Shown here one piece after another: positions 10,193-19,351 of a DNA stretch of 64,000 nt. The translations under genes and the position numbers were made by a program. Origin of the DNA: Tannerellaceae bacterium (GTDB taxonomy: Bacteria > Bacteroidota > Bacteroidia > Bacteroidales > Tannerellaceae); contig JAJQFE010000052.1 in the NCBI GenBank assembly GCA_021201295.1, positions 22,028-86,027 of the forward strand. The letters run 5' to 3'. A model generated the notes under the pieces. It did not search any database and was not told the DNA's origin. It worked only from the letters and a program-made list of their open reading frames with translations. The number at the start of each line of letters is the position of its first letter. Within the stretch, counting starts at the first letter, position 1.

Positions 10193-10885
10193 ATGAAAAA
10201 ATTTACGATCAAGCAATGGCCGGAAGATGACCGTCCACGTGAAAAACTGCTTAAAAGAGGGCCGGGTGTCCTGACTGATGCAGAACTGTTAGCCATCCTG
10301 ATAGGTTGTGGAACTACTAAAGAATCTGCTGTGCATTTAGCCCAACGTATACTGGCTTCTGTCAAGAATAATCTGAATACATTAGGTAAACTATCCGTAA
10401 AAGAACTGAAAAAGGACTTTATGGGAATTGGTACGGTCAAAGCAATCACGATTCTGGCTGCGTTGGAGTTGGGTAAACGACATATCAGGAGTGAAGCTTT
10501 GCCGAAAAACAAAATTAAAACCAGTGGTGAAGCTTTTCATTATTTTTATCCCTGGATGAGTGATCTTCCGCATGAAGAAGTGTGGGTGGCTTTTGTCAAT
10601 CAGGCCGGTACTGTGAAAGAAAAACTAAAAGTCAGTCAGGGAGGTATAACCAATACGGCGGTGGATATCCGGTTGATCCTGAAAGCTGCAGTGGATTTTC
10701 TGGCTTCTGGTATTATTCTTTGCCATAACTATCCTTCCGGAAACCTGAAACCAAGTCCTTAGGATGGCCGACTGACCCTACGGTTAAAAGAAGCCGCCCT
10801 CTTAATCGATTTACAATTACTGGATCATATTATTATTTCGGATACCAAATATTATAGTTACGCAGATGAAGGACGGATTATATGA
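10193..10885 (+). pseudogene. radC: RadC-like JAB domain protein with an internal TAG
   Basis: A RadC/YeeS family protein: an N-terminal helix-hairpin-helix region (RGPGVLTDAELLAILIGCG; MGIGTVKAITILAALELGKR) followed by a JAB1/MPN-like domain. The frame is stopped by TAG at 10760-10762 and continues unbroken to TGA at 10883-10885, giving 230 aa if read through. Family members normally have Gln, Glu or a similar residue there, so CAG to TAG is the simple explanation. The metal-binding motif also reads HNYPSG instead of the usual HNHPSG, again a C-to-T change (CAT to TAT). Two independent lesions in the active-site region argue for a pseudogene. Confidence 0.85.
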
Positions 10886-10921
10886 CATTCTTTTCCGTTG
10901 GTTTTATAAAAGATATTCATG

Positions 10922-10929
10922 TATCTTTG
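10922..10929 (+). promoter_or_regulatory. -7 box TATCTTTG
   Basis: An exact TAnnTTTG match 21 bases before the ATG at 10950. Confidence 0.45.
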
Positions 10930-10949
10930 TATGAAAATAGTATAAGTAT

Positions 10950-11267
10950 ATGGATAATGAATTTCTTCAGACTGAAGAGGCGATCGTAGAGGTACTTAAA
11001 ACCGTTTTTGACCTGGAGATTCCGGTAAATGTATATGACCTGGGACTCATTTATAAAGTAGATGTGGACGATGAGAAAAACGTAATTATAGAGATGACTC
11101 TGACAGCACCGAACTGTCCGGCTGCAGATTTTATTATAGAAGATGTTCGCATGAAAGTAGAATCTGTAAAGGGGGTAAAAAGTGTATTAGTAAATCTTGT
11201 ATTTGAACCGGAATGGAATAAAGATATGATGTCGGAAGAAGCTAAGCTGGAGCTGGGTTTCCTATGA
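10950..11267 (+). CDS. DUF59/MIP18 Fe-S assembly protein (SufT/PaaD-like)
   Basis: A 105-aa protein consisting of one DUF59 domain. The motif DLGLIYKVDVDDEKNV is followed by LTAPNCPAADFI with its conserved Cys, then VNLVFEPEWNKDMMSEEAKLELG. Proteins of this type help maturation of Fe-S proteins, and in Bacteroidales they often stand alone. It overlaps the lpxH start by four bases (ATGA), so translation is probably coupled. Confidence 0.88.
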   Translation: MDNEFLQTEEAIVEVLKTVFDLEIPVNVYDLGLIYKVDVDDEKNVIIEMTLTAPNCPAADFIIEDVRMKVESVKGVKSVLVNLVFEPEWNKDMMSEEAKLELGFL

Positions 11268-12049
11268 GTTGTAAACAAATGGATATTAACGGGAAAAAGA
11301 TATATTTCATTTCTGATGCCCATTTGGGTGCCCGCTTCCATACCGATCACCGTGCCATCGAAAAAAAACTTGTTCGTTGGTTGGATAGTGTGAAGGAAAC
11401 AGCTTCTGCTATTTTTATGCTGGGAGATATGTTCGATTATTGGTATGAATATAAATATGTAGTACCTAAAGGTTTTATACGTTTTCTGGGAAAACTGGCA
11501 GAACTTTCGGATTCTGGAGTAGAAATCCATATTTTTATTGGAAATCATGATGTGTGGCTATTCAACTATCTTCCAGAAGAAGTAGGGGCCATTATTCATC
11601 AGGATGTCCTTACAGTAGAGCTGTTGGGACAGCGTTTTTTTCTGGGACATGGAGATGAAATAGATTACCGGAGCCGCTCTTTCCGGTTGCTTCGGAAATT
11701 ATTCCGAAATAGGTTTTGTCAGTGGTTATATGCGGGTATTCATCCCCGGTGGAGTTTTGGATTTGCTTTAAGCTGGTCACTCAATAGCCGGAAAAGCAGA
11801 TTAAAGAAAAACCAGGAATTAACCTATGCAGGAGAAGCCGCAGAATATATGGTAGAGTTTGCCAAAGACTATCTCCGGACGCATCCAGATATCAATTTTT
11901 TTATTTTTGGGCATCATCATATTATGCTGGATTTAATGTTAACCAAAACTTCACGTCTCCTGATAGCAGGGGATTGGATGAAATTGTTTTCTTATATAGA
12001 GTGGGATGGAAAAGAACTATCCCTGAATCAGTTTGAGGTGGAAGAGTAA
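11264..12049 (+). CDS. lpxH: UDP-2,3-diacylglucosamine diphosphatase
   Basis: LpxH hydrolyses UDP-2,3-diacylglucosamine to lipid X and UMP in lipid A synthesis. It is 261 aa with the calcineurin-like metal motifs in order: DAHLG, GDMFDYW, GNHDVW, GHGDEID and FGHHH, then GDWMKLFSY. The native start could be ATG 11264 or the Met at 11279 (MDINGKKIYF). The four-base overlap with the upstream gene favours 11264. The frame is intact, as expected for an essential step. Confidence 0.92.
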   Translation: MSCKQMDINGKKIYFISDAHLGARFHTDHRAIEKKLVRWLDSVKETASAIFMLGDMFDYWYEYKYVVPKGFIRFLGKLAELSDSGVEIHIFIGNHDVWLFNYLPEEVGAIIHQDVLTVELLGQRFFLGHGDEIDYRSRSFRLLRKLFRNRFCQWLYAGIHPRWSFGFALSWSLNSRKSRLKKNQELTYAGEAAEYMVEFAKDYLRTHPDINFFIFGHHHIMLDLMLTKTSRLLIAGDWMKLFSYIEWDGKELSLNQFEVEE

Positions 12050-12063
12050 AGTAAGTATAAAAA

Positions 12064-12089
12064 ACTGCCCTAACCGGTGTCAGGGCAGT
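12064..12089 (-). terminator. Terminator of the pta-ackA operon
   Basis: The stem ACTGCCCT/AGGGCAGT has a 10-base loop. On the minus strand it is followed directly by a T-run, so it terminates ackA transcription, and possibly lpxH from the other side. Confidence 0.75.
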
Positions 12090-12145
12090 CTAAACACTAA
12101 TCCTTTGTGTTTTGTAAGCTGTGAGGACTAGTTATAATTAATTTA

Positions 12146-13342
12146 TTAAGATAATATCTCCATCGTATCAGAGGCAATCATAAATTCTTCATCTGTAGGA
12201 ACTACCATCACTGTTACAGGACTGTCCGGTGTACTGATCACCATCTCTTCTCCCCGCATATAGTCATTTCGTTCGGCATCCAGTTTGATCCCCATAAATT
12301 CCATATTTTCACAAACCGCTTTACGGGTGGCCCATTGGTTTTCTCCTACGCCTCCGGTAAATACTAAAATGTCCAGACCTCCTAAAGCCGCAGCGTAAGA
12401 CCCTATATATTTCTTAATCCGGTAGTTGTAAACATTGAGCGCCATCGTAGCCCGTTTATCTCCTTCTGCCACAGCAGCCTCAATTTCACGCATATCAGAA
12501 GAAGCTCCGGATAAACCTAATACACCACTCTGTTTGTTGATCAGGTCGGAAATTCCTTTCCCATCCAGATGCTCCCTGTCCATCAGAAAGGCTAAGGCTC
12601 CGGCATCCACATCACCGCAGCGGGTCCCCATCAGTAAGCCTTCCACCGGCGTTAATCCCATAGAGGTATCAATGGACTTACCTTCTTTAATAGCTGCCAG
12701 AGAACCTCCGTTTCCGATGTGTGTCGTAATAATTTTCTGGTCTTCATACGGAACACCTAATATTTCACAGGCACGTTTGGATACATACCGGTGACTGGTC
12801 CCATGGAAGCCATAACGACGTATACCATATTTTTTATATAATGAATAAGGCAAACCATACATATAAGCATAATCAGGCATGGTCTGGTGGAAAGCTGTGT
12901 CAAATACACCTACCTGCCGGATACCGGGGATCAGGGCGCTCATGGCACGGATCCCTTTCAGATTGGGTGGATTATGAAGAGGTGCCAGATCAATACATTC
13001 CACTAATTTCCCGATTACTTCAGGAGTGATCTCTACGCTACTGCTGAATTTCTCTGCACCGTGAACTACCCGGTGACCTACCGCATCAATCTCTTCGTAT
13101 GACTGGATACACCCATAGGGAGCATCCGTAAGTACTTTTAAAATAAATTCAATTGCGGCTGTATGTTCTTCCAGATCTTTCTCTAGGATCACCTTTTCAC
13201 CATCCGGCAAGGTAAGTTTCAAAAAAGAACCCGGTAAACCTAATTTCTCTACACCACCTTGTGCCATAACAGCCTGACTGTCCATATCGAACAGTTTATA
13301 CTTGACGGAAGAACTTCCGCAATTAAGTACTAAAATCTTCAT
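12146..13342 (-). CDS. ackA: Acetate kinase
   Basis: AckA converts acetyl phosphate and ADP to acetate and ATP. At 398 aa it is full length. ASKHA-fold motifs are visible: LVLNCGSSSVKYKL at the start, HRVVHGAEKF, FDTAFHQTMP, YGFHGTSHRYV, THIGNGGSL and FTGGVGENQ. The frame is intact. It lies 24 bases downstream of pta in a two-gene operon that generates ATP from acetyl-CoA during fermentation. Confidence 0.97.
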   Translation of the reverse strand: MKILVLNCGSSSVKYKLFDMDSQAVMAQGGVEKLGLPGSFLKLTLPDGEKVILEKDLEEHTAAIEFILKVLTDAPYGCIQSYEEIDAVGHRVVHGAEKFSSSVEITPEVIGKLVECIDLAPLHNPPNLKGIRAMSALIPGIRQVGVFDTAFHQTMPDYAYMYGLPYSLYKKYGIRRYGFHGTSHRYVSKRACEILGVPYEDQKIITTHIGNGGSLAAIKEGKSIDTSMGLTPVEGLLMGTRCGDVDAGALAFLMDREHLDGKGISDLINKQSGVLGLSGASSDMREIEAAVAEGDKRATMALNVYNYRIKKYIGSYAAALGGLDILVFTGGVGENQWATRKAVCENMEFMGIKLDAERNDYMRGEEMVISTPDSPVTVMVVPTDEEFMIASDTMEILS

Positions 13343-13366
13343 TCTTATTGGTTATATATAATTTCT

Positions 13367-14380
13367 TTATTTAGCCGATTTCATACCAATGGCCTGATTG
13401 GCTGCAATGGCTACCATTTTATAAATATCATCGGAAGAACATCCGCGGGAAAGATCATTTACCGGAGCAGCCATTCCCTGCAGGATCGGACCGACTGCTT
13501 CCGCGCCCCCTAATCGCTGAACCAGTTTGTAAGCAATATTTCCTACTTCTAAAGAAGGAAAGACTAATACATTCGCTTTTCCTGCGATTTCACTACCTGG
13601 TGCTTTTTTCAGACCGATGGCTTCCACTAAAGCTGCATCTGCCTGTAATTCTCCGTCAATTTTCAGATCCGGAGCCATTTTTTTAGCTAACCGGGTTGCT
13701 TCTGCCACTTTATCCACTCTTGGATGAGACGTACTTCCTTTGGTTGAGAAACTAAGCATGGCAATACGGGGTTCAACCCCTACAATATTACGGGTCGTTT
13801 GTGCTGTGGATACAGCGATCTGGGTAAGCTCATCTGCGGTAGGGTCCGGAATGACAGCACAATCCGCAAATACCATAATCCCGTCATCCCCATAACTTTT
13901 ATCTTTGATAAACATAATGAACGCTCCCGATACACTACTAATGCCAGGAACGGTTTTTATAATTTGTAAGGCCGGACGAAGTACGTCACCGGTTGTATTA
14001 TCTGCTCCGGCAATCTCGCCATCCGCATCTCCCGCTTTGATCATCAGACAGGCCAGATAAAGCGGATTTTCTACCAGTGTGGCCGCCTGTTTCGGAGTCA
14101 TTCCTTTTTTCTGGCGTAGCTCAAGAAGTAAATGAATATAAACTTCTTTTTTCTCATGGTGTACAGGATTGATAATAGTCGCCTCCTGAATATGGCTTAA
14201 CCCGTATTGTGTTGTCAGTTGGGAGATCTCATTCGGATCTCCGATTAAAATAATGTGAGCAACTTTGTCGGTTAGTAGACGGTCGGCAGCTCTTAACGTT
14301 CTTTCGTCTGTCCCTTCCGGAAGAACAATGCGCTGTAGGTTAGCTTTAGCGCGGTTAATAATGTCCTGCATCAAATCCAT
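13367..14380 (-). CDS. pta: Phosphate acetyltransferase
   Basis: Pta converts acetyl-CoA and phosphate to acetyl phosphate. At 337 aa it is the short form without a DRTGG regulatory domain. Family motifs include RIVLPEGTDERTL, DGEIAGADNTTGDVLRPALQ and LVFPSLEVGNIAYKLVQRLGG. The frame is intact. It is the first gene of the pta-ackA operon, preceded by a good -7 box on the minus strand. Confidence 0.97.
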   Translation of the reverse strand: MDLMQDIINRAKANLQRIVLPEGTDERTLRAADRLLTDKVAHIILIGDPNEISQLTTQYGLSHIQEATIINPVHHEKKEVYIHLLLELRQKKGMTPKQAATLVENPLYLACLMIKAGDADGEIAGADNTTGDVLRPALQIIKTVPGISSVSGAFIMFIKDKSYGDDGIMVFADCAVIPDPTADELTQIAVSTAQTTRNIVGVEPRIAMLSFSTKGSTSHPRVDKVAEATRLAKKMAPDLKIDGELQADAALVEAIGLKKAPGSEIAGKANVLVFPSLEVGNIAYKLVQRLGGAEAVGPILQGMAAPVNDLSRGCSSDDIYKMVAIAANQAIGMKSAK

Positions 14381-14429
14381 AATGGAAGTGTTTTTATATT
14401 ATTTAATAAATCTTTTCGCCTTTTGTCTA

Positions 14430-14437
14430 CAAAAGTA
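14430..14437 (-). promoter_or_regulatory. -7 box TACTTTTG for pta-ackA
   Basis: An exact TAnnTTTG match on the minus strand, about 50 bases upstream of the pta ATG. Confidence 0.5.
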
Positions 14438-14507
14438 GTAATAATGTAATATCGGGTTTGCAAAATCAACAAAAGATTTATAAGCCGAACTGGCAATTTT
14501 AGAAGAT

Positions 14508-15290
14508 TTAACAGAAAAATGTTACTTCCTTTTCTCCGGAGAGAATTTGTTGTAAATCCTCTGCCGTAATGTTGATGGCTAATTTTCCTTTAGAAGCTAC
14601 GGAGATCTTTCCTCTTTCTTCCGAGACAATGATAATCAGGGCATCCGTTTCCAGAGACATTCCTAATCCCGAACGGTGTCTTAGTCCTAATTCTTTCGGA
14701 ATGTCTGCATTTTGCGCAACCGGGAGAATACAACCGGCTGCTTTGATCCGGTTGTCTGCAATGATCATAGCGCCGTCATGCAGGGGACTGTTTTTAAAAA
14801 ATATATTTTCGATCAGACGGGCATTCACATCAGCATTAAACATTTCTCCGGTGTGTTCATAAACTGTCAGGTCAACATCCTGCTGAATAACGATCAAAGC
14901 ACCGGTTTTTTTACGGGCCATGTTCATACAGGCCAGTACCACAGGAGTAACAAATTTATTTTCATGATCACCCTCCCCTTTTTTGGAAAATAGTTTGGAA
15001 ACGAATTTCCATCCCCGGTGTGATCCCATAACTAACAGAAACCGGCGGATCTCATCCTGGAATAGGATCACTAAGACAACAAAACCAACACTGATAATCT
15101 TATCCAGGATCGCACCCATCAGGCGCATTTCCAGCACCTGGGATACCAGAATCCAGACAACGATAAAAGAAACAACACCACTGAAAATGGCAATTGTTCC
15201 TGAACTTTTCATCAGTTTATACGTCTGATACAGGAAAAAAGCCACAAGCAATATGTCAATGATGTCTTTTATTCCAATTTGTATCCACAT
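14508..15290 (-). CDS. cdaA: Diadenylate cyclase CdaA
   Basis: CdaA makes cyclic di-AMP from two ATP at the membrane. At 260 aa it has three N-terminal transmembrane helices (residues about 8-75). The DisA_N catalytic domain carries the family motifs SPLHDGAMII and LGLRHRSGLG. The frame is intact. It follows folP by 54 bases on the same strand; the folP-cdaA order is common in Bacteroidetes and suggests one operon. Confidence 0.95.
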   Translation of the reverse strand: MWIQIGIKDIIDILLVAFFLYQTYKLMKSSGTIAIFSGVVSFIVVWILVSQVLEMRLMGAILDKIISVGFVVLVILFQDEIRRFLLVMGSHRGWKFVSKLFSKKGEGDHENKFVTPVVLACMNMARKKTGALIVIQQDVDLTVYEHTGEMFNADVNARLIENIFFKNSPLHDGAMIIADNRIKAAGCILPVAQNADIPKELGLRHRSGLGMSLETDALIIIVSEERGKISVASKGKLAINITAEDLQQILSGEKEVTFFC

Positions 15291-15344
15291 AAGCTTTCTT
15301 TTAAATGGTTATCTGACAACTTCAGGTTGCTATTTTTCCCTCTG

Positions 15345-16184
15345 TCAGGACAGGATGGTTTTCTGTACTATTTTAATCGTTTCCACCGCTGCTTTTACAT
15401 CATGTACGCGTAAAATAGTCGCTCCGTTCAATAATGCCATGGTGTTCAGAACAGTAGTCCCATTCAGGCTTTCTGCCGGAGTATTTCCCAAAAATCTGTA
15501 AATCATGCCTTTCCGGGATATACCAACTAATAAAGGAAGATCAAATATCTGAAATTCGTTTAACTGTCGCATCATCTGATAATTCTGGTCTACTGTTTTA
15601 CTGAAACCGAAACCCGGATCCAGAATGATATCATTGACCCCTAACAGGCGTAGCTGACTAATCTTTTCAGCAAAATACTGACGGATCTCTACAATCAGAT
15701 GGGAGTACTGGGTGTGTTGCTGCATAGTTTGCGGAGTTCCCCGCATATGCATCATAATATAAGGAACCTGTAAATCCGCTACCGTAGGGAACATTTCCTT
15801 ATCCAGCTCTCCTCCTGAAATATCGTTGATCATGGCTACTCCGTATTTTTCTACACACCGGCGGGCAATGTCTGCCCGGAAGGTATCCACAGAAAGGAGG
15901 GCACCAGGAAATTGCTTATTAATGATAGATAGTGCGAAGGACAATCGCTCCATTTCTTCTTCAGAAGAAATATTCAGGGCTCCCGGACGGGAGGAATATC
16001 CTCCTATATCAATGATATTCCCTCCTTCTTCCAGAATAGTTTGGGTTCTCTCTTCAATTTCTGCCTCCGTTTGTTTACGGCTTCCGGCATAAAAAGAATC
16101 GGGAGTAATATTCAGGATACCCATCACCTGTGGGGTTTCCAGGGAGAAGAGCTCATCTTTTATATTGATTGCTTTGCGATCCAT
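15345..16184 (-). CDS. folP: Dihydropteroate synthase
   Basis: FolP condenses 6-hydroxymethyl-dihydropterin pyrophosphate with p-aminobenzoate in folate synthesis. At 279 aa it is full length. Motifs in order are GILNITPDSFY, DIGGYSSRPGA, DTFRADIA, MINDISGG, LDPGFGFSKT and GISRKGMI, ending with the conserved LRVHDV segment. The frame is intact. It is divergent from murF. Confidence 0.96.
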   Translation of the reverse strand: MDRKAINIKDELFSLETPQVMGILNITPDSFYAGSRKQTEAEIEERTQTILEEGGNIIDIGGYSSRPGALNISSEEEMERLSFALSIINKQFPGALLSVDTFRADIARRCVEKYGVAMINDISGGELDKEMFPTVADLQVPYIMMHMRGTPQTMQQHTQYSHLIVEIRQYFAEKISQLRLLGVNDIILDPGFGFSKTVDQNYQMMRQLNEFQIFDLPLLVGISRKGMIYRFLGNTPAESLNGTTVLNTMALLNGATILRVHDVKAAVETIKIVQKTILS

Positions 16185-16206
16185 TTAATGAATAAACAAT
16201 TTCCTA

Positions 16207-16214
16207 CAAAAGTA
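16207..16214 (-). promoter_or_regulatory. -7 box TACTTTTG for folP-cdaA
   Basis: An exact TAnnTTTG match on the minus strand, 23 bases upstream of the folP ATG. Confidence 0.5.
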
Positions 16215-16234
16215 AAGAAATAATATAATATCGT

Positions 16235-16242
16235 TACATTTG
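16235..16242 (+). promoter_or_regulatory. -7 box TACATTTG for murF
   Basis: An exact TAnnTTTG match 33 bases before the murF ATG, back to back with the folP promoter. Confidence 0.5.
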
Positions 16243-16274
16243 TAGTTGAATAAAAACGCTATTGAAAAAGGCTT

Positions 16275-17561
16275 ATGAGTATTACTGAATTATATGAATT
16301 GTTTATCCATCATCCGAAAGTGACCACAGACAGCCGGAATTGTCCGAAAGGATCTATCTTTTTTGCGTTGAAGGGTAAGACGTTTGATGGAAATGAATAT
16401 GCGGCCAAAGCACTTTCCGTAGGTTCCTCTTATGCGGTTATTGATAATCCGGCCTATTATACGGGAGAACGTACAATCATGGTGAAGAATGTGTTGAAAA
16501 CCCTGCAACAGTTGGCTCAACGCCACCGGAAAGTGATCGGGATTCCTGTGATCGGGATTACGGGAACGAATGGAAAAACTACTACTAAAGAATTGTTGGC
16601 TTCTGTTTTATCTTCTAAATTTAATCTTTTATATACGGAAGGAAACCTGAATAATCATATAGGAGTCCCTTTAACCCTGCTCCGGCTGAATCATGAGCAT
16701 GAAATGGCCGTTATAGAGATGGGAGCCAGTAAACCGGGAGATATTAAGGAACTGGCAAAAATCGCTATGCCTAATTATGGCATTATTACCAATGTGGGAA
16801 ATGCCCATCTGGAGGGGTTCGAATCTTTTGAAGGAGTAGTGAGCACCAAAGGAGAGTTATATAATTACCTTCGTCGCACTAAAGGAACGATTTTTATTAA
16901 ACAGGAAGACCCGTATCTGCAGGCTATGGGTAAAGGCATCCCTCAGATCACTTATGGATACAGTGAAGAGGCGTTTGCTTCCGGCTATATTCAGACCTGT
17001 ACCCCCTTTGTGACTGTTAACTGGAAACAGCAGGGTAAGTTACATACAGTAGATACCCATTTGATAGGAGACTATAATCTGGATAATTTATTAGTGGCTG
17101 TAACTGTAGGTCGTTATTTTAAAATACCGGCAGAGCGGATCAGCCGTGCAATCGCTGCTTATGAGCCAGCCAATAATCGTTCCCAACTGAAAGAAACAGA
17201 AACCAATCAGTTGATTATTGATGCCTACAATGCCAATCCGGGCAGTATGGAAGTGGCTCTGAAAAATTTTGCCGCTCTGAAAAGTGGAAAACCGAAGGCT
17301 GTTATTCTGGGAGATATGAAAGAACTGGGTGCAGCCAGTGAATCCTTACATCGTCAGATCATAGACCTGCTACGTTCCTGTCAGTTTGAGAAAGTATTTC
17401 TTTGTGGAGACTGTTTTGCTAAAGTGGCAGAGGAATTCCCTCATTTTTTGCTGGTAGACGAATTGTGTCGTTGTTTACAGGCAGAGCCTTTAAAAGAACA
17501 TCAGATTCTTATTAAAGGATCACGCAGCATGGCGCTGGAAAAAGTGATAGATGTATTATAA
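16275..17561 (+). CDS. murF: UDP-MurNAc-tripeptide:D-Ala-D-Ala ligase
   Basis: MurF adds D-Ala-D-Ala to the peptidoglycan precursor in the cytosol. At 428 aa it is full length. Motifs: KVTTDSR near the N-terminus, the ATP loop GITGTNGKTTTKEL near residue 95, EMGASKPGDI, NVGNAHLEGF and IIDAYNANPGSM. The frame is intact. Confidence 0.96.
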   Translation: MSITELYELFIHHPKVTTDSRNCPKGSIFFALKGKTFDGNEYAAKALSVGSSYAVIDNPAYYTGERTIMVKNVLKTLQQLAQRHRKVIGIPVIGITGTNGKTTTKELLASVLSSKFNLLYTEGNLNNHIGVPLTLLRLNHEHEMAVIEMGASKPGDIKELAKIAMPNYGIITNVGNAHLEGFESFEGVVSTKGELYNYLRRTKGTIFIKQEDPYLQAMGKGIPQITYGYSEEAFASGYIQTCTPFVTVNWKQQGKLHTVDTHLIGDYNLDNLLVAVTVGRYFKIPAERISRAIAAYEPANNRSQLKETETNQLIIDAYNANPGSMEVALKNFAALKSGKPKAVILGDMKELGAASESLHRQIIDLLRSCQFEKVFLCGDCFAKVAEEFPHFLLVDELCRCLQAEPLKEHQILIKGSRSMALEKVIDVL

Positions 17562-17578
17562 CATAAATAACGGATAAT

Positions 17579-18333
17579 ATGCCTGATGTATCAGTCTGGA
17601 TGAATACCCCGTACGATTGGATATTATTATTCGGTTGTGCGTTATTGATAGGTATGTCAAAAACAGGGATACAGGGTATTACTACGCTGGTTATTCCCTT
17701 AATGGCAATTAATTTCGGAGCTAAACCTTCCACCGGACTGATTCTGCCCATGCTCTGTTTCTCAGACCTGATCGCTGTTTTTTATTATCGGCGTACAGCA
17801 GAATGGAGCTATATATTCAAATTACTTCCTTCTGCGATAGCCGGTTTTTTCTGGCATTAGCGGTAGACAAACTTATTCCTCCGGATGAATTCCGCCGCCT
17901 GATGGCCTTTTGTATTTTTATTGGGATTGGGGTGATGTGCTGGACAGAGAAAAAAGATCTGGAAAGTAAGATGTTTAAAGCGTGGTGGTATGCTCCGATA
18001 TTCGGTTTAATGGGCGGTTTTACTACGATGATCGGAAATGCTGCCGGGCCGGTGATGGCGGTCTATCTGTTGTCCATGCGTTTACCTAAATATAGCTTTG
18101 TTGGAGCCAGTGCCTGGTTCTTTCTGGTTGTGAATTACCTGAAACTTCCGTTATAAATATTTGTTTGGGATAACATTTCCTGTACTTCTTTGGTATTAAA
18201 TATTTACTCTATCCCTTTTATGATTGCAGGGGCTTTTCTGGGAATATGGTTTGTAAAGAAAGTACCGGAAAAATCTTACCGTCTGTTTATCATTATAGTG
18301 ACCATTTTGTCTACGGCAATGCTTCTGTTTTAA
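17579..18333 (+). pseudogene. TauE/SafE-family permease, broken by frameshift and TAA
   Basis: A polytopic membrane protein of the sulfite-exporter TauE/SafE family: GMSKTGIQGITTLVIPLMA at the N-terminus and GGFTTMIGNAAGPVMAVYLL in the second half. Two lesions are seen. A T is missing in the run 17845-17850, so IAGFF should join LALAVDKLIPPDEF. A TAA at 18154-18156 sits where CAA (Gln) would continue LKLPL-IFVW. Repairing both gives a 251-aa protein ending at the TAA 18331-18333. The gene directly follows murF but is unlikely to be functionally linked. Confidence 0.85.
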
Positions 18334-18337
18334 CCCG

Positions 18338-19197
18338 TCAGGTTAGTTCATGATTCGTATGAATTCCCATCCGCTGCCAGTATTCTGTAAGAGATTCCTG
18401 GGTGTACCGTTTGAAATAACGCCCTAAATAGGATTGATCCGGAAAATGCAGACGGTGGGCAATTTCCTGTATAGGTAAGTTGGTAGATGTTAGTAATACT
18501 TTAATTTCCAGGATTAAATGACTGTCAATAATATCTTTGGCAGATTTGTTGGTGGTTGCCTGCCGGGTAATGGCAGACAGATACCGGGGGGGGAATACAG
18601 AGTTTATCCGCATAGAAAGACACCTCCCTTTCCTGTGTACAGAATTCCTGGACCAGGGCAATAAAACCATGAAATAACTCCCTGTTTCGTAGGGTACTGC
18701 TCTTTTGTGTATTCATAAAGATCCGCCGTGTTTTATCATAGGTTTCCCAGAACATGCACTGGAGTTGGTTTTTGATGATATTATAGCGGAACTGGTTTTC
18801 CTGGTCATAATACACAGAAAAAATGAATCGTAAGGAACTTTCCATTAACAGCATCTTTCCGGAGGTAATACATAGACCGGGTTTTCTTTCAGGAAACGAA
18901 AAAACGGTCCTTCCAGGCGAAAGTTCACTTCATCAAATAATTCCCGGGAAAAACCACAAATCTACCTTTAAAGTCCGGAGTGGCTTCATGCAGGGTCAGG
19001 ATGGTTCCCGGTAACAGAGTAACTTTAGTACTACGGGTTATTTCCCGGCTTATCAGTTCGGTTGACAGGACAGCATGGCTCTGTAAACATAAGAAAAGAA
19101 GTCCACCCTGTAACCGCTGAGGCCGGTTCAGAAAAGCGGAGAAATTGGTTTCTCCCACTAAGAAAGGTTCTTTCGTTAATGAAAAAAGCTGATTCAT
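18338..19197 (-). pseudogene. AraC-family regulator with three frameshifts
   Basis: On the minus strand, a 286-aa AraC-type regulator can be rebuilt from MNQLFSLTKEPF at 19197. It has a cupin-like sensor domain, a linker and a C-terminal helix-turn-helix pair (NLPIQEIAHRLHFPDQSYLGRYFKRYT). Three one-base lesions break it: a missing T in the TTT at 18935-18937, a missing A at 18856-18858, and one extra C in the C8 run 18586-18593 (G8 on the plus strand). It is divergent from the RND efflux operon and was probably its regulator. Confidence 0.82.
18586..18593 (-). repeat. Homopolymer C8 tract inside the AraC pseudogene
   Basis: Eight Cs on the coding strand; seven would keep the frame. This is the longest C/G run in the gene and could be a slippage hot spot or a contingency tract. 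Confidence 0.6.
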
Positions 19198-19216
19198 CAA
19201 TAGTTTATTTGGGAGA

Positions 19217-19224
19217 CAAAAATA
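19217..19224 (-). promoter_or_regulatory. -7 box TATTTTTG of the AraC regulator
   Basis: An exact TAnnTTTG match on the minus strand, 20 bases upstream of the regulator ATG. Confidence 0.45.
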
Positions 19225-19311
19225 GGACTTCCCATGAATTTGACAAGATGTATCTCCAAAAATGAACAATTTTGCATCCATTCTGAAAATGAACAACGGG
19301 TAATCAAAAAG

Positions 19312-19319
19312 TACTTTTG
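19312..19319 (+). promoter_or_regulatory. -7 box TACTTTTG of the efflux operon
   Basis: An exact TAnnTTTG match 33 bases before the MFP gene ATG. Confidence 0.5.
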
Positions 19320-19351
19320 TCCCCCGTAAAATATATGATCTAAGTGAAAAA

